Shown: positions 16,472 through 27,256, counted from the first letter of the stretch. The stretch: DNA of 64,000 nucleotides from Komarekiella delphini-convector SJRDD-AB1 (GCF_014831675.1 NZ_VJXY01000007.1:158896-222895), one strand, 5' to 3'. Notes: a model not told the origin generated them from the sequence alone. Translations and numbers: made by a program.

Positions 16472-17098
16472 CTAAGCTTGTACGGTTCCTAATTGCCAAG
16501 CTCGTTCAACTGTAGCGGCAATAATTTGAGTCAAAGGGATATTTGGAAAGTTAGGACTGTGATCAGATTCGATGTAATGTCCATCCCTGAGTAAATAAAT
16601 CCTCAGCTTTTTACTATCGTAAATTCATAGTTCTAGAACTGCGATCGCTTCGTAAGCATCAAGAATTGTTTTTGATGTTACATCTGTTTCAATTGCCAAA
16701 TCAGGAGGCGGATCATCTCGTTCTAGTTTGCGACGACCAATCATTCTTTGGTAATTCTGGATGTAAAAGCAAGCATCTGGTTCTACCCCCGCTGTATTTT
16801 CCCGCTTGAAGGTGGTTGAACCGAAGGGTTCATAACTTTTCCCTGCAATCTTCAGCAAGATTTTGACAATATCCGAAATTAAGTCCTTTGATTTTTTGTG
16901 TTCAGGTAGAGGAACTATAATTTCTAACGTAGACTTGCTGTAAGCAACTCGTAGCGATCGCTTTTCCCCCAGTTCTTGCAAAATAACCTCAAATTCCTCC
17001 CAACTTATATCTTGGATATTTACTGTACTACCAGGCGCTAGCCGCATTTGGCTAACAGGTTTAACAACGGGGGATACAGCAGTCATAAGCAATTCCAA
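16472..17098 (-). pseudogene. Uma2-family (DUF820) endonuclease-like gene broken by a nonsense codon
   Basis: The intact part, 17098 down to 16625 (157 aa), carries the Uma2 core: a Val-rich strand, EPDACFYIQN and PPDLAIETDVTSKT. It stops at TGA 16627-16625 after YEAIAVLEL. The same frame then continues IYDSKKLRIYLLRDGHYIES...IPLTQIIA, which is the family's missing C-terminus, to a TAG at 16474-16472. The family has Trp where the TGA lies, so TGG to TGA is the simplest explanation. The TAG may be a second nonsense change because the sequence after it (KEFEEALI) still looks like the family. Uma2 proteins are restriction-nuclease-fold proteins that are very abundant in cyanobacteria. Confidence 0.8.
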
Positions 17099-17280
17099 AT
17101 AAAGGAACTATTCTGAAGCTTGAGGCTGGATTAGCTTTAGCCTAACCTAATCAGATCGCTTAGAGGCTAGCTGTAAAAATTTTCCTTCATTCCCTAAACT
17201 CTTTTTCTCCCTGTACCTGCATTTTGATAAGTTAGTACATAGTTTGAAACAATAGCAGTTAACGCAAAGAGGGGATTACG

Positions 17281-18459
17281 TTGAGTCACCATCCAGATGC
17301 CATTACCCCCCACGGTGGAGAGTTGGTTAACCGGATCGCCACACCAGAACAAAGGACAGAATTTCTGTCAAAAGCCGACTTTTTGCCACGAGTGCAACTT
17401 GATGAGCGAGCTGTTTCTGATGTAGAAATGATAGCGATCGGCGGTTTTAGCCCACTCACGGGTTTTATGAACCAGGAAGACTACGATCGCGTAGTCACCC
17501 AAATGCGGTTAGCGAACGGTCTTGTGTGGTCAATACCGATTACACTTTCGGTGACAGAAGAAGTAGCTTCTCCTTTGAAGGAAGGCGGCTTGATTCGTCT
17601 AGATAACTCCAGTGGCGAGTTTATTGGGGTTTTGCAGCTTACACAAAAATATCACTACGACAAAAACCGCGAAGCCATAAATGTCTACCGTACTGACGAT
17701 GCCAAACATCCTGGTGTCCAGGTAGTCTATAACCAAGGCTCTGTAAATCTTGCAGGAGATATTTGGTTATTGCAACGCGACGCCCATTCCCAGTTTCCCA
17801 CCTACCAAATAGATCCTGCTGCCTCACGGCAAATGTTTAAAGATAAAGGCTGGAAAACGATTGTTGGTTTTCAAACTCGCAACCCCATCCACCGCGCTCA
17901 TGAATATATTCAAAAATGCGCTTTAGAAACTGTAGATGGTTTATTTTTACACCCGTTAGTTGGAGCGACTAAAGAAGATGATATTCCGGCTGATGTGCGG
18001 ATGCGTTGCTACGAAATTTTGCTGGAACACTACTACCCCTCAGACCGGGTGATTTTGGCAATTAATCCAGCGGCAATGCGTTATGCTGGGCCTCGTGAGG
18101 CAATATTCCATGCTTTAGTCCGCAAAAACTACGGCTGTACTCACTTTATCGTTGGACGAGATCATGCTGGCGTTGGCGATTATTACGGCACTTACGATGC
18201 TCAATACATCTTTGAAGAGTTTGCGTCTGATGAATTGGGTATTGTGCCGATGAAATTTGAACATGCTTTCTACTGTACACGCACCAAGCAGATGGCAACG
18301 ACTAAAACCAGTCCCAGCAAACCAGAGGAGCGGGTTCACCTGTCAGGAACAAAAGTTCGGGAAATGCTGCGTCGGGGTGAGTTACCTCCACCTGAATTTT
18401 CCCGTCCTGAAGTAGCGACAGAGTTGGCGCGAGCAATGCGTACACAAGTATCGGTTTAG
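17281..18459 (+). CDS. sat: Sulfate adenylyltransferase (ATP sulfurylase)
   Basis: 392 aa, single-domain form. The nucleotide-binding motif [12 protein letters not shown] starts at residue 198 and GRDHAG lies near 297, both diagnostic. It converts sulfate and ATP to adenosine 5'-phosphosulfate, the first step of assimilatory sulfate reduction. The start is TTG 17281, preceded by GAGGGG at good spacing; the protein then begins [17 protein letters not shown] as in relatives. No APS kinase gene is adjacent. Confidence 0.97.
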   Translation: MSHHPDAITPHGGELVNRIATPEQRTEFLSKADFLPRVQLDERAVSDVEMIAIGGFSPLTGFMNQEDYDRVVTQMRLANGLVWSIPITLSVTEEVASPLKEGGLIRLDNSSGEFIGVLQLTQKYHYDKNREAINVYRTDDAKHPGVQVVYNQGSVNLAGDIWLLQRDAHSQFPTYQIDPAASRQMFKDKGWKTIVGFQTRNPIHRAHEYIQKCALETVDGLFLHPLVGATKEDDIPADVRMRCYEILLEHYYPSDRVILAINPAAMRYAGPREAIFHALVRKNYGCTHFIVGRDHAGVGDYYGTYDAQYIFEEFASDELGIVPMKFEHAFYCTRTKQMATTKTSPSKPEERVHLSGTKVREMLRRGELPPPEFSRPEVATELARAMRTQVSV

Positions 18460-18539
18460 GATAAATTGCAAATACTTTACACTACAGAGTTCAGCCTATT
18501 AAGCTGCTAGCTGATGGGCTGAGAGCTGATAGCTAATTT

Positions 18540-20660
18540 ATGAAGCGGCGGACGTTTTTACACACAATTGGCTCAATACTGGCGGTATTGGGGATAACTG
18601 AGGCTGAGTGGTTGACCTTGGGAAATCGCTATTACCAAGCCCTAGCACAACCCAGTTCACGTAAGTTGGCATTATTAATAGGCATCAATCAATATCCACA
18701 TTCAGCCCTGAGTGGTTGTTTGACTGATGTGGAACTGCAAAGAGAACTGTTGATGCACCGTTTTGGTTTCCAAGCCTCAGATATTCTGACGTTAACTGAG
18801 GAACAAGCTAGCCGGGAATTCATTGAGGCGGCTTTTCTAGATCACTTGGGACAAGCTAAACTTGGTGATGTGGTTATCTTCCACTTTAGTGGCTACGGCA
18901 CTCGTGTGAGCGGTACATCGCTAGATGCGGCGGGACAAAATGCTCTTGTACCAGCTAGTGAGAATAAAATTTCACAAGATGAGAAAATAGTCAACTATTT
19001 ATTAGAAGAAACTGTATTATTATTGTTGCGATCGCTCCCTACAAACAGAGTAACGGCAGTATTGGATACTAGCTATGATGCTCCTGGTACAGCCGAGAGC
19101 GGATCGAGAATTCGTGCTCGTAAAGAGTCAGTAGATGCACAGTTAGCAGCCGCGGAACTCGACTTTCTCAAACAACTCAAAACTAAAACCTCACTCAGTC
19201 CAAATACTTTAGTCCTATCCGCTACCTCAGATCCAAAACAGTTGGCAAGGGAAGGAGTATTTTCTGATTTTAGCGCTGGGTTATTTACCTACGCTTTGAC
19301 ACAACACTTGTGGGAATCCACCCCAGCCACAACAATTCAATTCATTCTCTCTAATGTAGAAAGTTCTCTATACAAACTGGGTAGCAAGCAACAGCCAGCA
19401 TTAGTTAATGACAAGAAAAATTCCCAGGGAGTCTTAGCTGAGAATTTCCTCCCAGAGATTACCATTGGTGCTCAAGGAGCGGTGACAGCAGTTGAAGAAG
19501 ATGGGAAAACAGTCCATCTGTGGTTAGCAGGACTACCTCCACAAGTGCTGGAATATTACGGAGTTAATTCTCGCCTAACATTGTCAACGGGAGAACAGTT
19601 AATATTGCGATCGCGTACTGGGTTAACAGCCAAAGCCCATATCTCCAGCATTGATGCTACAATCCCCCTACAAGGGCAACTTGTTCAGGAAGCAATTCGG
19701 GTTTTACCTAGAAATATTGATTTAACGATAGCTCTAGACACTGAATTAGAAAGAATTGAACGGGTAGATGCTACAAGCGCCTTTGCTGCTACCATTCCCC
19801 GCGTTTCCAGTGTTGTCGCCAGAGAACAACCAGCTGACTATGTGCTTGGTAAGCTAGAGCAAACACCCAGTCGCTATGGTCTATTTTCTCTTGGTGGTGA
19901 GCTAATTCTTAACACTGCTGGAGAAGCCGGGGAAGCTGTGAAAGTCGCTGTGCAAAGGTTAGCACCGAAATTTAAAACCTTACTCGCAGCCAAGTTATGG
20001 CGACTCACAGAGAATGCAGGTTCTTCTGGCTTAGCAGTCAAGGCAACCTTAGAAATAATTAATAACATATCGCCTCGCGTGATTATGCAGAGGCAAACAT
20101 TGCGAACTCTCAGTTCGGAAAAATCCATTAGCAAATCACCCAGCATTCCTACAGTTCCTATTGGTAGTCGAATGCAGTATCGAGTGCAAAACCTAGGCGA
20201 TCGCCCACTATATTTAATCTTAGTGGGATTAAAGAATAATCGGACAGCAGTTGCCTTCTACCCTTGGCAAGCCACTCCAGAACCAAATAATCCAGATACT
20301 AAACCCTTGCTCACACAAGTGATTATCACCCCCGGCGAAACTCTCACCTTACCCCATACTACTGTTGCATCTGATTGGGTAATTTCAGGGCCAGCCTTCT
20401 TTTGTGAACAACAACTAATCCTCAGTACTACTCCCTTGAGCGAAACTTTCGCCGCTTTGGATACAGCTAAGTATTCCACAGCTGACCAACAGCTACTAAT
20501 TAGCACGTTACTGAATCCTTTAGAAGTTTCACAAGCCTTGCTACAAGACTTGCATAACGCTAGCGCAGTCAAAGCCGAGATGAATAATATAGCTACTGAC
20601 TCATATATCTTGGATGTGAATAATTGGGCAAGTCTCAGTTTTAGCTTTCAGGTAGTATGA
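18540..20660 (+). CDS. Orthocaspase-like (peptidase C14) protein, YS pseudo-enzyme
   Basis: 706 aa. An N-terminal basic/hydrophobic segment (KRRTFLHTIGSILAVLGI) suggests export. Residues about 40-290 are a caspase p20-like domain beginning KLALLIGINQYP. The catalytic His is replaced by Tyr119 (FHFSGYG, normally SGHG), and the Cys by Ser178 (LDTSYD, normally DSCHSG-like). This is the YS substitution known among cyanobacterial orthocaspases, so proteolysis is not expected. The C-terminal 400 residues are beta-rich with a DUF4384-like segment (RMQYRVQNLGDRPLYLILVG). Likely a scaffold or signalling protein. It sits 80 nt after sat but probably has its own role. Confidence 0.87.
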   Translation: MKRRTFLHTIGSILAVLGITEAEWLTLGNRYYQALAQPSSRKLALLIGINQYPHSALSGCLTDVELQRELLMHRFGFQASDILTLTEEQASREFIEAAFLDHLGQAKLGDVVIFHFSGYGTRVSGTSLDAAGQNALVPASENKISQDEKIVNYLLEETVLLLLRSLPTNRVTAVLDTSYDAPGTAESGSRIRARKESVDAQLAAAELDFLKQLKTKTSLSPNTLVLSATSDPKQLAREGVFSDFSAGLFTYALTQHLWESTPATTIQFILSNVESSLYKLGSKQQPALVNDKKNSQGVLAENFLPEITIGAQGAVTAVEEDGKTVHLWLAGLPPQVLEYYGVNSRLTLSTGEQLILRSRTGLTAKAHISSIDATIPLQGQLVQEAIRVLPRNIDLTIALDTELERIERVDATSAFAATIPRVSSVVAREQPADYVLGKLEQTPSRYGLFSLGGELILNTAGEAGEAVKVAVQRLAPKFKTLLAAKLWRLTENAGSSGLAVKATLEIINNISPRVIMQRQTLRTLSSEKSISKSPSIPTVPIGSRMQYRVQNLGDRPLYLILVGLKNNRTAVAFYPWQATPEPNNPDTKPLLTQVIITPGETLTLPHTTVASDWVISGPAFFCEQQLILSTTPLSETFAALDTAKYSTADQQLLISTLLNPLEVSQALLQDLHNASAVKAEMNNIATDSYILDVNNWASLSFSFQVV

Positions 20661-20708
20661 ACACAAAATCGAGTATTAACGGATAGAGAATTTGTTCAGG
20701 TAGCCAAG

Positions 20709-20747
20709 CCACTCCGGTCTTGGGGTTTCCCTAAGTAGAGGAAGTGG
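20709..20747. repeat. Nested inverted repeat, CTTGGGG type (copy 2)
   Basis: CCACTCCGGTCTTGGGG-TTT-CCCTAAG...AAGTGG. It is a slightly decayed copy of the element at 7866-7904 (CCCTAAG against CCCCAAG). It lies between the convergent orthocaspase and pnp genes. Confidence 0.8.
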
Positions 20748-20812
20748 CGCGTGACTTTAGTCGTTCGGCTCCTTTTTTTACTAATCTAGACAACTGATTT
20801 AAGAAGCATATA

Positions 20813-20837
20813 GCGATGCCTTTGCCGTAGGCATCGC
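20813..20837 (-). terminator. Hairpin downstream of pnp
   Basis: GCGATGCC pairs exactly with GGCATCGC across a 9-nt loop, 35 nt past the pnp stop on the minus strand. The following TATATGCTT is only weakly T-rich, so it could be a terminator, an mRNA 3'-end stabiliser or another dispersed palindrome. Confidence 0.45.
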
Positions 20838-20871
20838 GGATTTTAGATTTGATTTAAAATCCCAAATCGCT

Positions 20872-23028
20872 TTAACGATTCACCGCCGCAGCTTCTCGCG
20901 CTGCTGCTGCTTGATCTGGGTGGATACCCAAACGTGTGAGATTAATCCGACCTTTATTGTCAATTTCGCGCACTTTGACAATCACTTCATCTCCAACTGC
21001 TACTTCATCCTCAACTTTGCCAACACGGTAGTCAGCTAATTGAGAAATGTGGATCATGCCTTCTTTTCCAGGCAGAAATTCCACAAATGCACCTATTGGT
21101 ATAATCCGAGTTACTCGTCCTACGTAGACATCCCCTTCATGTAGCTTGCGGGTCATGCCTTGGATGATGTTACGCGCTCTTTTTGCCTTGCTCTCATCCA
21201 CTGCGGAAATCGTCACAGTGCCGTCATCTTCGATGTCAATCTTAGCACCAGTTTCCTCAGTAATACCCTTGATAGTCTTGCCTCCAGGCCCAATAACCAG
21301 ACCAATCATGTCTGAATCAATCTTGATTGTTAATAGACGTGGGGCATAGGGTGAGGTTTCAGTGCGGGGCCCGTCAATGCAGGCGAGCATTTTCTCTAAA
21401 ATGTGCAACCTGGCTGATTTGGCTTGGTGGACGGCTTGGGAAATAACGTCCAACGACAGACCGGAGATTTTCATATCCATCTGCAAGGCGGTAATCCCGG
21501 CATCAGTACCGGCAACTTTGAAATCCATGTCGCCTAAGAAGTCTTCGATGCCTTGAATGTCAGTCAGGACTCGTACTTCATCCCCTTCCTTAATCAGACC
21601 CATTGCTGCGCCACTGACGGGTTTGAGAATTGGCACACCAGCATCCATTAGGGCAAGGGTGGAACCGCACACTGAACCCATTGAGGTGGAACCGTTAGAG
21701 GAAAGTACTTCCGAGACGATGCGGATCACGTAGGGAAATTGTTCCTTTGACGGTAGCACAGGTAGTAGCGATCGCTCTGCTAATGCCCCGTGACCAATTT
21801 CACGTCTTCCTGGCGCACGCATCGGTTTGGTTTCTCCCACTGAAAAAGGCGGGAAGTTGTAATGATGCAGATAACGCTTTTGTTGATCTAACTGCATGTC
21901 ATCGTTAAGATTTTGGGCATCACCCGGTGTACCCAGAGTACAAGTGGATAATACCTGAGTTAGTCCGCGGTTAAATAACCCACTGCCGTGAACTCGCTTT
22001 GGTAAAACACCAACTAAACAAGAAACCGGACGTACTTCATCAAGTTTGCGACCATCAACGCGGACATTATCTTCGATGATTTGTCGGCGCATAAACTTCT
22101 TGGTAATGTCTTTAAAAGTATTACCAAGTGCTTTGCTGTTTGCGGTTGCAGCAACTCGAATTGGGTCTTCTTCTGGTAATTCGGCGATCGCAGTTGCAAT
22201 TGTATCCTTTACAACATCCAAAGCTGCATCGCGTTCGGGTTTAGTGAATTCAAATTGCGCTAGGATTTTCTTAATCTCGCTGCTAGCGCGATCGTTGATG
22301 TAGTTTTCCAGCGTTTGGTCTACTTCTGGTGGTGCTTCTTGCACTATTACCAAACCCAGTTCTGCTACTAAATCTTGCTGTGCCTTGATTAAGTCTCGCA
22401 CTGCTTCGTAGCCAAAATCAATCGCCTCGATAATATCCCGCTCTGGTAACTGGTTCGCTCCCGCTTCCACCATGATCACGCCATGTGGTGAACCTGCTAC
22501 AACTAAATCCAAATCTCCGGCTTCAATTTCTGCATAGGTGGGATTAATAATGAAATCATCTCCTACTAAGCCAACCCGCACTGCCGCCATTGGCCCATTA
22601 AAGGGAATTTGAGCAATCAGGGTAGCAATTGAAGCACCTGTAACTGCTAGCACATCGGGTGGTACTAGCTCATCCATCGATAGTGTTAACGCAATAATTT
22701 GCAGGTCATCCCGTAACCATGAAGGGAATAGAGGACGCAGGGGACGATCTATAAGACGGCTGGTGAGAATTGTTTTTTCTGGTGGACGACCTTCCCGTCG
22801 CATAATTCCTCCGGGAATCCTACCAGCGGCATATAGCCTTTCTTCGTAATCTACTGTGAGGGGAAGAAAATCAATGCCTTCTCTGGCTTGCGATCGCGTA
22901 GCCGTCACCAATACAGCTGTGTCCCCCGATTGTATTAAAACTGACCCACCAGCCTGGGGAGCTAATAGGCCGACCTTCAGTCGAATATCCCTTCCATCGA
23001 AGGATATTGACTTATCAACTTCTGCCAT
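20872..23028 (-). CDS. pnp: Polyribonucleotide nucleotidyltransferase (PNPase)
   Basis: 718 aa, full length. Two RNase PH domains (about 5-215 and 315-540) flank a helical linker. A KH domain ([28 protein letters not shown], about 560-620) and an S1 domain ([33 protein letters not shown], about 630-700) follow. It degrades RNA 3' to 5' by phosphorolysis. In cyanobacteria, which lack classical poly(A) polymerase, it is also credited with adding heteropolymeric tails. No rpsO is adjacent, unlike in E. coli. Confidence 0.98.
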   Translation of the reverse strand: MAEVDKSISFDGRDIRLKVGLLAPQAGGSVLIQSGDTAVLVTATRSQAREGIDFLPLTVDYEERLYAAGRIPGGIMRREGRPPEKTILTSRLIDRPLRPLFPSWLRDDLQIIALTLSMDELVPPDVLAVTGASIATLIAQIPFNGPMAAVRVGLVGDDFIINPTYAEIEAGDLDLVVAGSPHGVIMVEAGANQLPERDIIEAIDFGYEAVRDLIKAQQDLVAELGLVIVQEAPPEVDQTLENYINDRASSEIKKILAQFEFTKPERDAALDVVKDTIATAIAELPEEDPIRVAATANSKALGNTFKDITKKFMRRQIIEDNVRVDGRKLDEVRPVSCLVGVLPKRVHGSGLFNRGLTQVLSTCTLGTPGDAQNLNDDMQLDQQKRYLHHYNFPPFSVGETKPMRAPGRREIGHGALAERSLLPVLPSKEQFPYVIRIVSEVLSSNGSTSMGSVCGSTLALMDAGVPILKPVSGAAMGLIKEGDEVRVLTDIQGIEDFLGDMDFKVAGTDAGITALQMDMKISGLSLDVISQAVHQAKSARLHILEKMLACIDGPRTETSPYAPRLLTIKIDSDMIGLVIGPGGKTIKGITEETGAKIDIEDDGTVTISAVDESKAKRARNIIQGMTRKLHEGDVYVGRVTRIIPIGAFVEFLPGKEGMIHISQLADYRVGKVEDEVAVGDEVIVKVREIDNKGRINLTRLGIHPDQAAAAREAAAVNR

Positions 23029-23157
23029 TCAGTTTTTTTTCCTTCTCTTTCGCTATTCTCTCTCTGTGGCAATCCTAACATTTATGCCCTATGGCTGACT
23101 TCCGTTACACACAAAGATAAACAAGTCTTTCCATGCAAAGTCCTATACAAGATCAGG

Positions 23158-23364
23158 CTATCTATCGACCTGTCCATCGCTTAGCTTTGCTAAACGCGGA
23201 ATATACCCAATAAGATTAAATCCTAACGACTGCCAAAGTGTAATTGAAGGTATATTAGTTTCTAAGGCAAAATCAAACATCACTGCCTCGTAGTCAAAGC
23301 TAGCTGCTATCAAGAGCGTTATCCTATAAAGCGTCCTATACTCTGACCCCGGTAGGTTGTACAA
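23158..23364 (-). pseudogene. GNAT acetyltransferase remnant
   Basis: 68 codons whose central part, DYEAVMFDFALETNIPSI followed by TLWQSLGFNLIGYIPRL, is the C-terminal motif B of GNAT N-acetyltransferases (usually MQFNFVVSTNxxAVxLWQxLGF). The N-terminal half of the domain, including the acetyl-CoA loop R/QxxGxG/A, is missing. This is best read as the surviving 3' end of a decayed acetyltransferase gene. No ribosome-binding site is seen. Confidence 0.65.
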
Positions 23365-23797
23365 TAAAATCAGCGTTGCAAATATAGCTGCACTGACTAG
23401 GAAAGTTTGGTTTTAAATTAAACGCCCCCAATACTTCTTTTGGCTTGTGTGTAACGTCCTGAACAGATATCCTAATAACCAACGTATCCTGACTCAATTA
23501 ATAAGCTGTAAATTCTGTCTCAAAGAGGGTTGGATTGGGAATATATTTTACCTTTAATAATTACAACCTTTAGTAATATCCTTACGGACTTCTGCTCTGG
23601 AGAATGCATATAATCTAGTTCTAGTGTTGTTTCCTGCTTTAAAATTTTATAAATAGGAATTTTCTTTTGTTTAATGTTTAGGACGTCTCATTGATTTAAT
23701 GTGTTAATTATATTGAATTTGTAATTCAATATTTTTTTTTTAAAACAGCAATAATTAGTTAATGCTGAAGTTTGGCGAAAATCTGAGTAGTTAGCAA
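23365..23797. other. AT-rich intergenic region
   Basis: 433 nt between the GNAT remnant and the SNF2 gene. Positions 23640-23760 are strongly AT-rich with A/T tracts and probably contain the helicase promoter. Nothing else is recognised. Confidence 0.5.
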
Positions 23798-26700
23798 ATG
23801 GCGATTTTACACGGTAGTTGGTTACTAAAAAATCAAAGTAGTTGTTTATTTATTTGGGGCGAAACATGGCGATCCTCGCGAGTAAATTTTGAGTTGAGTT
23901 CATCGCCAAGTGTGCCATCACATCCATTGGCAATGACACCAGTTGAGTTAAGCGAGTGGTTACGTACTCCTACGGGGAAGCAAGCTACGCCAAGCATCAC
24001 TTTTGGTGATTTGCATAACATTACAATTACTAAAACGCAGCAACCGCAAGTTGCTTTAACGACTACTGGGCGAACCCGCAAAGGCGCGAATACTGCTGAG
24101 ATAATGCCAACGCACTCCCAAATAATTTCTTTAGTGACTTATATTTCAGAGACTAGGGAGGGAACAGTATTAATCCCAGTACATTCTGCCTCTGCCACAG
24201 TAGACTTTGAAACACAATCCCCACAATACTTACAACCGTGGCGAGTTGAGGGTTTTTGTCTCAATCCCACCGCAGCAATGAAATTTCTCACTTCTGTTCC
24301 TTTAAATGCTGCTAATGGAGAAGATGCCTTTTTGGGAGGAGATTTACGTTTTTGGTCGCAAGTCGCTCGCTGGAGTTTAGATTTAATCTCGCGTTGTAAG
24401 TTTTTACCAACTATCCAACGCCAATCTGATGATTCTATCGCTGCGAAGTGGCAAGTACTTTTAGATAGTGCTGTAGACGGAACCCGCCTAGAAAGATTTT
24501 CGGTAAAGATGCCATTAGCTTGTCGCATTTATCAAGGAGACGGGGAAGCAATATCTTCCTCATCTTCTCACCTAGCAGTGGACTTACCCACCAAACCTCA
24601 AGAATTATTGCTGGGATTTCTCAACAGTACAATAGATGCCCAAGTACGAGAAATGGTAGGTTCTCAACCCATCGTTGAAGCAAAAGTAATGGCATCTCTA
24701 CCGTCTGCGGTGCGACAGTGGTTGCAATCTTTAACTAGTGCATCTGATACAGTCAACACAGATGCAGTTGGAGTCGAACGGCTGGAAGCGGCACTCAAGG
24801 CTTGGACTATGCCGCTACAATACCAACTGACTCTGAAAACTTTATTTCGCACCTGTTTTCAACTGCGTTCCCCGGAGCCTGGAGAAACAGATTGGATATT
24901 GGCATATTTCCTTCAAGCGGCTGACAATCCAGAGTTTTTGGTGGATGCAGCAACGATTTGGAACAATCCAGTTGAGCAGTTGGTTTACGAAAATCGGACA
25001 ATTGACCAACCTCAAGAAACATTTTTGCGGGGTTTGGGATTAGCTTCAAGATTGTATCCCGTACTTGCACCCAGCTTAGAAACTGAATATCCCCAATCTT
25101 GTCGTCTGAGTCCCATACAGGCGTATGAGTTTATTAAGTCTGTGGCTTGGAGACTAGAAGATAGTGGTTTGGGCGTGATTTTGCCTCCCAGTTTAGCAAA
25201 CCGCGAAGGATGGGCGAACCGTTTGGGTTTGAAAATTACTGCTGAGACTCCTAAGAAAAAGCAGGAAAGTTTAGGGTTACAGAGTCTATTAAATTTTCAA
25301 TGGCAATTGGGAATTGGCGGACAGACTATTTCTAAAGCCGAGTTTGATAGACTTGTGGCATTGAATAGTCCACTTGTAGAAATCAATGGCGAGTGGGTGG
25401 AGTTGCGTTCCCAAGACATCAAGACAGCCCAAGCCTTTTTCGCCTCTCGCAAAGACCAAATGGCGCTTTCTTTAGAAGATGCTTTGCGTCTCAGTACTGG
25501 GGATACTCAAGTTATTGAAAAGCTGCCAGTGGTCAGTTTTGAGGCATCTGGAGCATTGCAAGAGTTAATTGGGGCGCTGACCAATAATCAGGCAATGTCT
25601 ACGACGGGCTACGCCTACGCACCTTTGCCCACACCAACCGGCTTTCAGGGACAGTTGCGACCGTATCAAGAACGAGGTGCTGCTTGGCTGGCTTTCTTGG
25701 AACGTTGGGGTTTGGGCGCGTGTCTCGCCGACGATATGGGATTGGGTAAGACTATTCAGTTTATCGCCTTTCTTCTACATCTCAAAGAACAAGATGCGCT
25801 AGAAAATCCAACTTTACTAGTTTGTCCGACTTCTGTTTTAGGAAACTGGGAAAGGGAAGTTAAAAAATTCGCCCCTACCCTAAAAGTTTTGCAGTATCAC
25901 GGGGATAAACGACCCAAAGGAAAAGCCTTTGTCGAAGTAGTGAAAAAGCACGATTTAGTTATTACTAGTTATTCACTGATTCATCGAGATATCAAGTCAT
26001 TACAGAGCATTCCTTGGCAAACAATTGTTTTAGATGAAGCGCAGAATGTCAAAAATCCAGATGCGAAGCAGTCACAAGCTGTGAGGCAATTAGAGGCTAA
26101 GTTCCGTGTTGCTTTGACAGGTACACCAGTAGAAAATAGATTGCAAGAATTGTGGTCAATTTTAGATTTCCTCAATCCTGGGTATTTGGGTAAGCGACAA
26201 TTTTTTCAGCGACGGTTTGCTATGCCAATTGAAAAGTATGGTGATACCGCTTCTTTGAGTCAGTTACGTGCATTAGTTCAACCGTTTATTCTGCGCCGTC
26301 TGAAAAGCGATCGCGAAATTATTCAAGACTTGCCTGATAAGCAAGAAATGACAGTATTTTGTGGTCTAACTGCTGAACAAGCTACGCTTTATCAAAAAGT
26401 TGTAGAAGAATCTTTAGCAGAGATTGAATCGTCTGAAGGATTGCAACGACGGGGAATGATTTTGGCTTTATTAATCAAGCTCAAGCAAATTTGCAATCAC
26501 CCAGCCCAATATTTAAAACAAGCTACATTGGAGCAACATAATTCAGCTAAACTTCTGCGGCTAGAAGAAATGCTAGAAGAGGTTTTAGCAGAAGGCGATG
26601 CTTACGGCGCTGCTAAAGCAGGACGCGCTTTAATATTCACTCAATTTGCTGAGTGGGGGAAGTTACTCAAACCTCATCTAGAAAAACAACTGGGACGAGA

Positions 26701-27121
26701 AATATTCTTTTTATATGGCAGCACCAGTAAAAAACAACGTGAGGAAATGATTGACCGTTTTCAACACGATCCCCAAGGGCCACCGATTATGATTCTTTCA
26801 CTAAAAGCAGGTGGAGTGGGCCTGAATTTAACACGAGCCAATCATGTATTTCACTTTGATAGATGGTGGAATCCAGCCGTGGAAAATCAAGCTACAGACC
26901 GAGTATTTCGTATTGGTCAAACCCGCAATGTGCAAGTACATAAATTTGTCTGTACTGGCACTTTAGAAGAGAGAATTCATGACATGATTGAAAGTAAAAA
27001 ACAACTGGCTGAACAAGTTGTAGGTGCAGGTGAAGAATGGCTGACAGAACTTGATACAGATCAACTCCGCAACTTACTGCTACTTGATCGCAGTGCAGTA
27101 ATTGATGAAGATCCAGAATAA
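23798..27121 (+). CDS. SNF2/Rad54-family DEAD-like helicase
   Basis: 1107 aa. It starts MAILHGSW like its cyanobacterial relatives. The N-terminal half (about 1-600) is the SNF2-associated domain. The SNF2 ATPase domain has DDMGLGKTIQ near 645, LDEAQN near 747 and ALTGTPVENR near 770. The C-terminal helicase lobe has LSLKAGGVGLNLTRANHVFHFD and RVFRIGQTR (about 1005-1050). DNA translocase, probably in genome maintenance. Two short stretches look like in-frame palindromic-repeat insertions: TPTGKQATP near 57-65 (DNA 23967-23994) and MSTTGYAYA near 600-608 (25595-25622). A SWIM partner is encoded 2 kb downstream. Confidence 0.95.
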   Translation: MAILHGSWLLKNQSSCLFIWGETWRSSRVNFELSSSPSVPSHPLAMTPVELSEWLRTPTGKQATPSITFGDLHNITITKTQQPQVALTTTGRTRKGANTAEIMPTHSQIISLVTYISETREGTVLIPVHSASATVDFETQSPQYLQPWRVEGFCLNPTAAMKFLTSVPLNAANGEDAFLGGDLRFWSQVARWSLDLISRCKFLPTIQRQSDDSIAAKWQVLLDSAVDGTRLERFSVKMPLACRIYQGDGEAISSSSSHLAVDLPTKPQELLLGFLNSTIDAQVREMVGSQPIVEAKVMASLPSAVRQWLQSLTSASDTVNTDAVGVERLEAALKAWTMPLQYQLTLKTLFRTCFQLRSPEPGETDWILAYFLQAADNPEFLVDAATIWNNPVEQLVYENRTIDQPQETFLRGLGLASRLYPVLAPSLETEYPQSCRLSPIQAYEFIKSVAWRLEDSGLGVILPPSLANREGWANRLGLKITAETPKKKQESLGLQSLLNFQWQLGIGGQTISKAEFDRLVALNSPLVEINGEWVELRSQDIKTAQAFFASRKDQMALSLEDALRLSTGDTQVIEKLPVVSFEASGALQELIGALTNNQAMSTTGYAYAPLPTPTGFQGQLRPYQERGAAWLAFLERWGLGACLADDMGLGKTIQFIAFLLHLKEQDALENPTLLVCPTSVLGNWEREVKKFAPTLKVLQYHGDKRPKGKAFVEVVKKHDLVITSYSLIHRDIKSLQSIPWQTIVLDEAQNVKNPDAKQSQAVRQLEAKFRVALTGTPVENRLQELWSILDFLNPGYLGKRQFFQRRFAMPIEKYGDTASLSQLRALVQPFILRRLKSDREIIQDLPDKQEMTVFCGLTAEQATLYQKVVEESLAEIESSEGLQRRGMILALLIKLKQICNHPAQYLKQATLEQHNSAKLLRLEEMLEEVLAEGDAYGAAKAGRALIFTQFAEWGKLLKPHLEKQLGREIFFLYGSTSKKQREEMIDRFQHDPQGPPIMILSLKAGGVGLNLTRANHVFHFDRWWNPAVENQATDRVFRIGQTRNVQVHKFVCTGTLEERIHDMIESKKQLAEQVVGAGEEWLTELDTDQLRNLLLLDRSAVIDEDPE
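25595..25622 (+). repeat. 28-bp dispersed repeat inside the helicase gene
   Basis: ATGTCTACGACGGGCTACGCCTACGCAC. It is the same as intergenic 4407-4434 apart from CC versus TT in the middle. It is translated here as MSTTGYAYA in the linker just ahead of the SNF2 ATPase domain. Confidence 0.85.
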
Positions 27122-27250
27122 GCAAGAAGGGTAAGGATTCAGATCTAAAGTTGAGGTATTAAAGATGATACCTGCATAAAAGGATTGACCATTGCTTTTA
27201 ATAAACGTAAAGTATGGTTGACAGCAGAAAATCATTCTACTTGCACAAGG

Positions 27251-27256
27251 TATAAT
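27251..27256 (+). promoter_or_regulatory. -10 box for the GRDP-like gene
   Basis: A perfect TATAAT stands 30 nt upstream of the ATG at 27286. The nearest TTGACA (27218-27223) is 27 nt away, too far for a standard -35 box, so the promoter may rely on the -10 or an activator. Confidence 0.4.
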
